Source: Myxococcus landrumus (GTDB taxonomy: Bacteria > Myxococcota > Myxococcia > Myxococcales > Myxococcaceae). From it: a stretch of DNA of 64,000 nucleotides. Below the pieces are notes generated by a model. That model was given only the letters and a program-made list of their open reading frames with translations. It was not told the origin of the DNA and searched no databases. Shown here piece after piece: positions 36,398 to 46,500 of this stretch. The DNA lies in contig NZ_CP071091.1 in NCBI RefSeq assembly GCF_017301635.1, positions 401,001 to 465,000 on the forward strand. The letters are read 5' to 3'. The translations under genes were made by a program, and so were the position numbers. Numbering within the stretch: position 1 is the first letter of the stretch; every line of letters begins with the position of its first letter.

Positions 36398-37498
36398 GTG
36401 AAGACACTTCTCGTCACCCAGGCGGACCTGCGCAAGCTCGTGCACGCGGTTGGAATCCATCCCTTGATGGACCAGGTCATCGAGGCGGTGGAGGACGCCT
36501 TCCGCTCGTTCGACACAGACCGGACGGAGCTGCGGCAGAGAGAGGGCTTCACCCTGCGCAACGCCCGGACGGGCGTGCTGGAGTGGATGCCCGTGATGCG
36601 ACAGGGGGAGTCCATCACCATCAAGGTCGTGGGTTACAACCCCCTCAATCCAAAGCAATACGGGGTTCCCACCATCATCGCCACGAACAGTGTGTATGAT
36701 TGTGGCACCGGACATCTGACAGCGGTGGTGGATGGGGTCCTGGCCACGGCGTTGCGCACGGGGGCCGCGTCCGCCATCGCGAGCAAGTGTCTGGCGAATC
36801 CAGACAGCCGGGTGGTCGGGCTGGTGGGGAGCGGGGCGCAGGCCGTGACGCAGTTGCATGCGTTGTCTCGACTGTTCTCCATCGAACGGGTGAATGTGTT
36901 TGACGTGGACCCGGTGGCTCACCGTTCGTTCGCCCGGCGTGTCGCGTTTCTGGGATTGGATGTTCGCGCGGTGCCGCTGGAGGTGGTGGAGGCGGAGGCG
37001 GACATCCTGTGCACCGTGACGTCCGTGGGGGTGGGGGAGGGCCCTGTCCTCGAGGATGGGCGGCTGCGGCCGTGGGTGCATGTGAACGCGGTGGGCTCGG
37101 ACCTGCCTGGGAAGGTGGAGCTGCCGCGCTCGTTGTTGGAGCGCAGCCTGGTGTGTCCGGACTTCCTGCCGCAGGCGCTGGTCGAGGGAGAGTGCCAGCA
37201 GCTCCGGCCGGAGCAGATTGGCCCCGGCATCATCGACGTCGTCCAGCATCCCGGGCGCTACGAGGAATGGCGCGGGCGCTCCACGGTGTTCGACTCCACG
37301 GGGTTCTCACTGGAGGACGAGGCGGTGACGCGAGTCCTCACGGAGCTGGCCCGGCGGCACGGGCTGGGGCTGGACGTGGAGCTGGAGTGCCTGGCGGGGG
37401 ATGCCATGGACCCGTATGACCTGCTCCTTCCGGAGCATCCGCCGCAGGCAGGCCAGGTCGCGCCTGGGAGTCTCCGGCCCACGATTCGCGTGGCCTGA
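36398..37498 (+). CDS. Ornithine cyclodeaminase-family enzyme
   Basis: A 366-residue member of the ornithine cyclodeaminase/mu-crystallin family. The NAD-binding segment is [18 protein letters not shown] (about 135-152). Active-site features include the Lys in [11 protein letters not shown] and [18 protein letters not shown]. Members turn ornithine to proline or lysine to pipecolate with loss of ammonia; others act as imino-acid reductases. GTG at 36398 has GAGGGAG 6 bases upstream. It precedes the NRPS by about 90 bp in the same direction. Two NRPS A domains read as proline/pipecolate-like, so this enzyme probably supplies that cyclic amino acid (inference). Confidence 0.85.
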   Translation: MKTLLVTQADLRKLVHAVGIHPLMDQVIEAVEDAFRSFDTDRTELRQREGFTLRNARTGVLEWMPVMRQGESITIKVVGYNPLNPKQYGVPTIIATNSVYDCGTGHLTAVVDGVLATALRTGAASAIASKCLANPDSRVVGLVGSGAQAVTQLHALSRLFSIERVNVFDVDPVAHRSFARRVAFLGLDVRAVPLEVVEAEADILCTVTSVGVGEGPVLEDGRLRPWVHVNAVGSDLPGKVELPRSLLERSLVCPDFLPQALVEGECQQLRPEQIGPGIIDVVQHPGRYEEWRGRSTVFDSTGFSLEDEAVTRVLTELARRHGLGLDVELECLAGDAMDPYDLLLPEHPPQAGQVAPGSLRPTIRVA

Positions 37499-37535
37499 GT
37501 CGCGTCGCCGCCTTCTCCGTTTGCCTCTCACGTAG

Positions 37536-37566
37536 AGGCCCCGCGTCCGTCGAGGACCCGGGGCTT
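37536..37566 (+). promoter_or_regulatory. Nested hairpin between cyclodeaminase and NRPS genes
   Basis: AGGCCCCG (37536-37543) pairs with CGGGGCTT (37559-37566) with one mismatch, enclosing an inner GTCC/GGAC stem. It may attenuate or separate the two cistrons. No T-run; could be a partial terminator. GAGG lies about 7 bases before the NRPS ATG. Confidence 0.4.
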
Positions 37567-37587
37567 CGCGACGATTCGAGGTCCACC

Positions 37588-40500
37588 ATGACGCAGAGCG
37601 AGCAGTCCACCCGGAGCAAGGTGGAGCGCGCGGGACGTCGTCCGCCGTTGGTGCACCAGCCGCATGACGGTGTGGTGGCGCAGTCCTTCGCGCAGCAGCG
37701 GTTGTGGTTCCTCTCGCAGCTCGATGCCGGAGGGACCTCGTACAACGCACCGTTCGCCGTGCGGTTGACGGGGCCGCTGGATGCGAACGCGTTGAGGGAG
37801 TCGTTCCTCGCGGTGGTGGCACGGCACGAGGTGCTGCGCACGACGTTCGGAGAGGAGGAGGGCAGGCCGGTCCAGCGAATCCACCCAAGGGCGGAGCTGG
37901 AGTGGGGCGTCGAGGAGGTGGAGGCCGGAGCGGTGCGGAGGCGGGTGGAGGAGGAGGCGCGGCGGCCGTTCGACCTGGAGCGCGGGCCGCTGTTGAGGGG
38001 GCGGCTGCTGAAGGTGGGGAAGGACGACCACGTCCTGGTGTGGGTGGTGCATCACATCGTGTTCGACGGGTGGTCGGTGGGGGTGTTGGAGAAGGAGGTG
38101 TCGGAGGAGTACGGGGCGAAGGTGAAGGGGGCGCGGAAGCAGGAGGTGCAGTACGCGGACTACGCGCGGTGGCAGGGGGAGTGGCTGAAGGGCGAGGTGC
38201 TGGAGACGCAGTTGGAGTGGTGGAAGCAGGCGATGGCGGATGCGCCTCGGATGCTGGAGCTTCCCGCGGACCGCGCGAGGCCCGCGGTGCAGACCTTCCG
38301 AGGCGCCTTGAAGTGGATGCCGCTGCCGGAAGGGCTGGAGGGACGGCTGCGCGAGCTGAGCCGGAAGGAAGGCGTCACGCTGTACATGACGCTGCTGGCG
38401 GGCTTCCAGGCGTTGCTGGCGCGCTACAGCGGGCAGGAGGACATCGTCGTCGGCTCCCCGTTCGCGGGGCGTGGCCAGCGCGACCTGGAGGGGCTGATTG
38501 GCTTCTTCGCCAACATGCTGGCGCTGCGGACGCAGGTGGAGGACGTCTCGTTCCAGGAGCTGTGTGGTCGGGTGAGGACGACGTGCCTGGGCGCCTTCGC
38601 GCACCAGGATGTCCCGTTCGAGCAGTTGGTGGACGCGCTTCACCTCGAGCGGGACTCGAGCCGCTCACCGCTGTTCCAGGTGGCCTTCGTGCTCCAGGGA
38701 GAGCCTTCCGCCGCGCTGGTGTTGCCTGGGGTGGAGGCCGCGGACGTCCGGTTGGAGCCGGGGGTGTCCAAGTTCGACCTCACGCTGTTCGCACGCGAGA
38801 GCGCCCGGGGGCTGGTGACCTACTGGGAGTTCAACACGGACCTCTTCGACGAGGAGACGGTGTCGGGGTGGGCGGAGGCGTATGTGCGGGTGCTCGAGGC
38901 CGTGGTGGCGCGCCCCGAGCTGCGGGTGTCCGAGCTCCCGCTCGTGAGCGAGTCGGAGCGAGAGCGCCTCCTCGTGGCGTGGAACGACACGCGGACGGAG
39001 TATCCACGCGACGCGAGCATCCAGGCGCTGTTCGAGGCGCAGGCGCAACTCACGCCGGACGCCGTCGCGGTGGAGTTCGAGGGCTCGCGACTGACCTTCG
39101 CCGAGCTGAACCAGCGAGCGAATCAACTGGCGCATCGCCTGCGGCGCCAGGGCGTGGAGTCCGGAAGCCGCGTGGGACTCTTCACGCGGCGCTCGCTGGA
39201 GATGGTGGTGGCGACGCTCGGCATCCTCAAGGCGGGGGGGGCCTATGTGCCGCTCGACCCGTCCTATCCCCCCGAGCGTCTGTCGTTCATGGGTGAGGAC
39301 GCGGGGCTGATGGCGCTGCTGGTCCAGCCCTCGTTGCGCTCGGCGCTGCCTCGCTTCGGCGTGGAGGTTGTCGAGCTGGAGCCCTCTTGGGCGGCCTTCT
39401 CGCGTGAGAGCGTGGAGAACCTGACGGTGGATGTCCCGTCGTTGGCGCTCGCCTACGTGATGTACACGTCCGGGTCGACAGGCCAACCCAAGGGTGTCTG
39501 CATTCCGCATCGAGGCGTGGTGCGCCTGGTGAAGGGCAGCCGCTTCGTGGAGTCGGGGCCCGGGGAGGTCTTCCTCCAGCTCGCCCCCATCTCGTTCGAC
39601 GCGGCGACGCTGGAGTTGTGGGGACCGCTGCTCAACGGCGGGAAGCTGGTGGTGTACTCCGAGCAGGCCCCCACGGTGGAGGAGCTGGAGGCCGCGCTCG
39701 CGCGGCATGGTGTCACGGCGTTGTGGCTGACCGCGGCCCTCTTCGAGCAGGTGATGACCACGCGCCCGGATGCACTGGCGACCGTGCGTCAGGTCCTCAC
39801 CGGGGGCGATGTGGTGTCTCCGGCGGCGGTGCGTGCGCGGTTGGAGCGAGGGGGCCGGGTGGTCAACGGCTATGGCCCCACCGAGAACACCACGTTCACC
39901 ACGACGCAGGTGCTCGAGGAGCTCGGGCAGGTGGGTGCCTCGGTGTCCATCGGGCGGCCCATCGCGAACACCCAGGTCTATGTTCTCGATGGCTCTCTCT
40001 CGTGGGTCCCCGTGGGCGTCTGGGGTGAGCTGTACACGGGAGGCGATGGGCTGGCCTGGGGCTATCACCGCCGGCCAGACCTGACGGCGGAGCGCTTCGT
40101 TCCCCATCCCTTCAGCGCGGAGCCCGGGGCCCGGCTGTATCGAACGGGGGACCGGGTTCGCTACCGGCGTGACGGGACGCTCGAGTTCGCGAGCCGGTGG
40201 GATGGGCAGGTGAAGCTCCGAGGCTTTCGCATCGAGCTGGGCGAAGTGGAAGCCGCGCTCGCGATGCATCCCGGTGTCCGCGAGGTCTCGGTCCTCGCGC
40301 GAGAGGACGGCCCTGGAGGCCGCTGGCTCGTCGCGTACTTCGTGCCGTCGGAGGGAGCGGGCGTCACGGTCCCGGACCTGCGAGCTCATGCTCGCGAGCG
40401 GTTGCCGGAGTACATGGTGCCGTCGGCCTTCGTCTCGCTGCCTGTGCTCCCGCTCACGCCGAACGGGAAGCTCGACAGGAAGGCGCTCCCATCGCCGCGA

Positions 40501-43500
40501 GCGGAGGCGTCGCGAGAAGGGTACTCGGCGCCTCGCACCGCGATGGAGCAAGTGGTCGCGGAGGTGCTCGCGCCGCTCTTGGGGCTGGAGCGGATGGGGC
40601 GCGATGACCACTTCTTCGAGTTGGGGGGCCACTCGCTGCTGGCGACGCGGGCCGTGTCGAGGTTGCGAGAAGGCATCGGCCGCGAGCTGCCGGTGCGTGT
40701 CCTGTTCGAGTCCCCCACTGTCGCGGGGCTCGCGGAGCGCCTGGAGGAGAGCCACGGGGCACAACCGCCGCCGCTCACGCATCGGCCTCATTCCGGCGTG
40801 GTGGAGCAGTCCTTCGCCCAGCAGCGGGTCTGGCTCACGTCACAGCTCGATACGGATGGAGCCTCGTACAACGTCCCATTCGCGCGGCGCTTGAAGGGGC
40901 CATTGAACACGGGCGCGTTGAGGGAGTCGTTCCGCGAAGTCGTGAGGCGCCACGAGGTCCTCCGGACGACGTTCGGGGAGGCGGAGGGAAAGCCCGTTCA
41001 GCGAATCCACGCCGACGCGGAGCTGGCGTGGGTGGAGCGGGGGGTCGAGGCCGGGGAGGTGATGCGACGAGTGGAGGAGGAGGCGGCTCGGCCCTTCGAC
41101 CTGGAGCGAGGCCCGTTGCTGCGGGTGATGTTGCTGAAGGTCGGGGACGAGGAACACGTGCTGGTGTGGGTGGTGCATCACATCGTGTTCGACGGGTGGT
41201 CGGTGGGGTTGCTCGAGAAGGAGCTCGGTGAAGAGTACGCGGCGAGGGCGAGGGGAGAAGCGCGGGGCTCGCGTGTGCTGGAGGTGCAGTACGCGGACTA
41301 CGCGAGGTGGCAGCGGGAGTGGCTGAAGGGGGAGGTGCTGGAGAAGCAGTTGACGTGGTGGAAGCGGGAGCTAGCGGGGGCGCCTCGGGTGCTGGAGTTG
41401 CCGACGGACCGCGCGAGGCCCGTGGCGCGGACGTATCGCGGCGCATTGAAGCGCGTGGAGCTGCCCGAAGGACTGGAGGCGCGGCTGCGGGAGCGGAGCC
41501 GGAAGGAAGGGGTGACGCTGTACATGGCGCTGCTGGCGGGATTCCAGGCGCTGCTGGCGAGGTACAGCGGGCAGGAAGACGTGGTGGTGGGGACGCCGAT
41601 ATCGGGGAGGAACTGGAGGCAGGTGGAGGGGCTGGTGGGTTTCTTCGTGAACACGCTGGTGATGAGGACGGAGACGGGAGGGGCGAGCTTCCAGGAGTTG
41701 TTGAAGAGGGTGAGGAGGGGATGCCTGGGTGCGTACGCGCATCAGGACCTGCCCTTCGAGCAGTTGGTGGATGCGTTGCAACCCAGCCGCGACTTGAGCC
41801 GCTCCCCGTTGTTCCAGGTCATGTTCGTCATGCCTGGAGTCATGTCCCCCATGCGGCTGGAGGGGCTCCAGGTGGAGGACGTCGACTTCGAGCCCGGGGT
41901 GTCGAAGTTCGACCTGACGCTGTTCGCGTGGGAGTCGCCTCGGGGCTTGACCACGTATTGGGAATACAACACGGAGCTCTTCCACGAAGAGACCGTGCTG
42001 CGGATGGCGGGACACTACGGCCGGCTGTTGAGCGCGGCGGTGGAGGCTCCGGAGCGGCGGGTCTCCGAGCTTCCCCTGCTCGGAGAAGCCGAGCGGAGGG
42101 CCCTGCTGCTGGAGTGGGGGGCTCGCCACGATTCGAGCTACGCGCCTGGACTCATGCACCGCTGGGTGGAAGCCCAGGTGATGCGCACGCCCCACGCGGA
42201 AGCCGTCACGGTCGGGACGTGCTCGCTCACGTACGCGGAGCTCGATGCTCGCGCGAATCAGCTCGCGAACCACCTGGTGGCATTGGGCGTTCGTCCCAAT
42301 GGCTCGGTGGGGTTGTGCCTGGACCGGGCGGGGCTCGAGATGCCCGTGGCGGTGCTGGCCACGCTCAAGGCGGGAGCGGCGTTCCTCCCGCTGGACCCGA
42401 CGTGGCCCACCGAGCGCCTCAAGCTCATGCTGGCGGACACGGAAGCGCCCGTGGTCGTGGCGCAGTCGCAATGGGTCTCCGCGGTGCCTGCGGGCACGGA
42501 GGCGCGGCTGCTGTGCCTGGAGGACGAGGCTCCCGCCATCGCGCTGCGCTCCACGCGCGCTCCGGACGTGGCGGTCTCTCCGGAGACGCACTGCTACTTC
42601 GTCTACACCTCCGGCAGCACCGGGCGACCCAAGGGCATCGTCATGTCCCACCGCGCGGTGGGCAACATGCTCGGGTGGTTGCTGAAGCGGACCGTGACGC
42701 CGAAGGCCACGACGCTCCAGTTCGCGTCCCTCAACTTCGATGTCTCCTTCCAGGAGATGTTCGGGACGTGGTGTCTGGGAGGCCGGGTTCTGCTGATGAC
42801 TCCGGCGCTGCGGCAGGACCCGAGCGCGATGCTGCGTTACATGGTTCGTCACCGGGTGGAGCGGTTGTTCCTCCCCTTCGTCGCGCTCCAGGCGTTGTGC
42901 GACGCGGCCGGAAGCGAGGAGGTGCTGCCGCCCCTGACGGAGGTCGTGACCGCGGGCGAGCAGCTCCAGGTGACCCCCGCGCTGGTGTCCTTCTTCGAGC
43001 GGCTTCCCGGCTGCGTGCTGGAGAACCAGTACGGCCCCTCGGAGGCGCATGTCGTCACGGCGTGGAGGGCCTCGGGGCCGCCGTCTTCATGGCCCGCGCT
43101 TCCGCCCGTAGGTATGCCCATCACCAACGTGCGGCTCTACGTGCTCGACGCGAACGGCGAGCCTTGCCCCCTCGGTGTCCCCGGTGAGGTGGGCGTCGCG
43201 GGAGCGAGCCTGGCGCATGGCTACCATGGGCGGCCGGACCTGACCGCGGAGCGGTTCCTGCCGGACACGCTGGGGGCCACTGCTCCGGGTGAGCGCTACT
43301 ACCGCACGGGGGACCGGGCGCGCTGGCTCGCGGATGGGAACCTGGAGTTCCTGGGCCGCCTGGACGGACAGGTGAAGCTGCGCGGGTTCCGCATCGAGCT
43401 GGGGGAGGTCGAGGTGGTGCTGCGCTCCCTGCAGGGCGTCCGGGACGCGGTGGCCGTGGTTCGCGAGGACGTGCCAGGAGACCGGCGGCTCGTGGCCTAC

Positions 43501-46500
43501 GTCGTGTTTCAAGAGGGGCTGCGTGTGGAGCCCTCGGAGCTGAGGGCGCAGGTGCAGGCGAGAGTGCCCGAGTACATGGTGCCCTCTGCCTTCGTGGTGT
43601 TGCCCGCGCTTCCGCTCGCGCCCACCGGCAAGGTGGACCGCAAGGCGCTGCCAGTGCCTCATGTGGAGTCCTCGCGAGGCGGTTCCGAGGCACCGCGCAC
43701 CGCGATGGAGCGGGTGGTGGCCGAAGTTTTCGGTCCGTTGCTGGGCTTGGAGCGCGTGGGCGTGGAGACCCACTTCTTCGGACAGGGAGGCCACTCGCTG
43801 CTGGCGATGCAGGCGGTGTCGCGGCTGAAGGACGTCGTGGGGCGAGAGCTTCCCGTCCGGATTCTCTTCGAGTCGCCCACCGTCGCGCAGCTCGCGGAGC
43901 ATCTGGAAGACGTGCTCGAGGAAGCGCGAGGCGCGCCCCCTCCGCCCTTGGTCAGCGCGCCGCATGGCGGCGTGGTGGCGCAGTCCTTCGCCCAGCAGCG
44001 ACTGTGGTTCCTCTCGCAGCTCGATGCGGGAGGGGCCTCCTACAACATGCCGTTCGCGGTGAGGTTGAGGGGACGGTTGGATGTGAATGCGCTGAGGGAG
44101 TCGTTCCGCGAGGTGGTGAAGCGGCACGAGGTCTTGCGCACGACCTTCGGCGAGGTGGAGGGCAAGCCGGTCCAGCGAATCCACGAGGAGGTGGCGCTGG
44201 AGTGGACAGTGGAGGCGGTGGAGGAGGGCGAGGTGACGCGGCGGGTGGAGGAGGAGGCGAAGAGGCCGTTCGACCTGGAGCGCGGGCCGCTGTTGAGGGG
44301 GCGGGTGCTGAGGGTGGGGAAGGATGACCATGTCCTGGTGTGGGTGGTGCATCACATCGTGTTCGACGGGTGGTCGGTGGGGGTGCTCGAGAAGGAGCTC
44401 GGTGAGGCGTACCGCGCGAGGGTGAGAGGAGACGAGGGCGGGGAGCGGGCGTTGGAGGTGCAGTACGCGGACTACACGCGATGGCAGCGCGAGTGGCTGA
44501 AGGGGGAGGTGCTGGAGAAGCAGTTGCAGTGGTGGAGACAGGCGCTGGCGGGCGCGCCCCCCGTGCTGGAGCTCCCGGCCGACAAGCCGCGTCCCGCGAT
44601 GCAGTCCTTCAACGGGAAGCACCTGGCCCTCCACGTTCCTTCCGGCCTGGCGAGCGCGCTGCGGGAGCGGAGCCGGAAGGAAGGGGTGACGCTGTACATG
44701 GCGCTGCTGGCGGGATTCCAGGCGCTGCTGGCGAGGTACAGCGGGCAGGAAGACGTGGTGGTGGGGACGCCGATATCGGGGAGGAACTGGAGGCAGGTGG
44801 AGGGGCTGGTGGGTTTCTTCGTGAACACGCTGGTGATGAGGACGGAGACGGGAGGGGCGAGCTTCCAGGAGTTGTTGAAGAGGGTGAGGAGGGGATGCCT
44901 GGGTGCGTACGCGCATCAGGACCTGCCCTTCGAGCAGTTGGTGGATGCGTTGCAACCCAGCCGCGACTTGAGCCGCTCCCCGTTGTTTCAGGTCATGTTC
45001 GTCATGCCGGGGCCCACGACTCCGCTGGAGCTCTCCGGTCTCGCGGTGGAGGAGGTGGTCTTCGAGCCCGGCATGGCGAAGTTCGACCTCACCCTCTTCG
45101 TGCGGGAGCGGCCTCACGAGCTGGTGACGTACTGGGAATACAACACGGACCTCTTCGACGAGCCGACCGTGGCGCGGATGGCGAATCACTACCTCCGGTT
45201 GCTGCAAGCCGCGCTCACGCATCCCTCGCTGGAGGTCGCGTCGCTGCCCCTGCTGGGGGAGGCCGAGCGTCATCGGCTGCTGGTGGAGTGGAATGCCACT
45301 CAGGCGCCGTGCGCTCCAGAGCCGTGTGTGAACGTGCTCTTCGAGGCCCAGGCCGCGCGCACGCCCGACGCGGTGGCCGTCCGCTTCGAGGACGAGTCCC
45401 TCACCTATGGCGAGCTGAACGAGAAGGCGAACCGGCTCGCGCGGCACCTGCGTCGAGGAGGCGTGGGGCCCGACGTGCTCGTGGGCTTGTGTGTGAGGCG
45501 CTCGCTGGACCTGGTCGTGGGCGTGCTGGGCATCCTCAAGTCAGGAGGCGCGTACGTTCCGCTCGACCCCAGCTATCCGCGAGAGCGCTTGGAGTGGATG
45601 CTGCGTTCCTCGGGGGCGACGGCGTTGGTGACGCAGTCCTCGCTCTCCGCGCTGCTTCCCGACACGGGCGCGCGCAGGCTCGACCTCGATACCGACGCGG
45701 CGCGCTTCGAAGGAGAGGACTCGGGCGACCTGCCGCCACTCGCGGGGCCGGCCTCGCTCGCGTACGTCATCTACACCTCCGGCTCCACGGGTGCGCCCAA
45801 GGGCGTGGCCATGCCGCATGGGCCACTGCTCAACCTCGTTCGCTGGCAACTGGGTGCCTCCCGGCGGCCCAAGGGGCGGACGCTCCAGTTCTCCGCGCTG
45901 AGCTTCGACGTGAGCTTCCAGGAGATGTTCTCGACCTGGGCCGCGGGGGGAGAGCTGGTGCTGATGAACGAGGAGCTGCGCCTGGACGCTCACGCGCTGC
46001 TGGATTTGATGGACCTGTGCGCGGTCGAGCGGCTCTTCCTTCCCTTCGTCGCGCTCCAGAACCTCGCGGAGGCGGCGGACCGGGATGGGCGGGTGCCTCG
46101 CAGGCTCCGCGAGATTGTCACCGCGGGCGAGCAGCTTCGCGTGACTCCCGCCTTGCGACGCTTCATGAAGCGCTTGCCCGGAGGCGTGCTGCATAACCAG
46201 TACGGACCGTCGGAAGCCCACGTGGTGACGGCCCTCACGTTGGAGGGAGACCCGGAGGCGTGGCCGGACCTACCTCCCATTGGTCGGCCCATCGCGAACG
46301 CCCGTCTCCACGTGCTGGATGCGCGGCAGACCCCCGTTCCCGTGGGCGTTCCCGGTGAGCTGTACGTCGGTGGTGACGTGCTCGCACGCGGCTACCTCCA
46401 CCGTCCGGACCTGACGCTGGAGCGCTTCGTCGCGGACCCGCTCGGCACCGCATCGGGGGCTCGCCTGTACCGCACGGGAGACTTCGCGCGATATCGCCCC

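Noticed and set aside
41491-45000. Insertion sequence or mobile element as the source of the 350-bp repeats
   Set aside because: Both copies are in frame inside homologous C domains, with no terminal inverted repeats or transposase.
38665-46196. Long minus-strand and off-frame ORFs inside the NRPS gene
   Set aside because: They show low-complexity Arg/His/Gln/Gly compositions and mirror each other where the NRPS repeats. The NRPS frame has full domain motifs.
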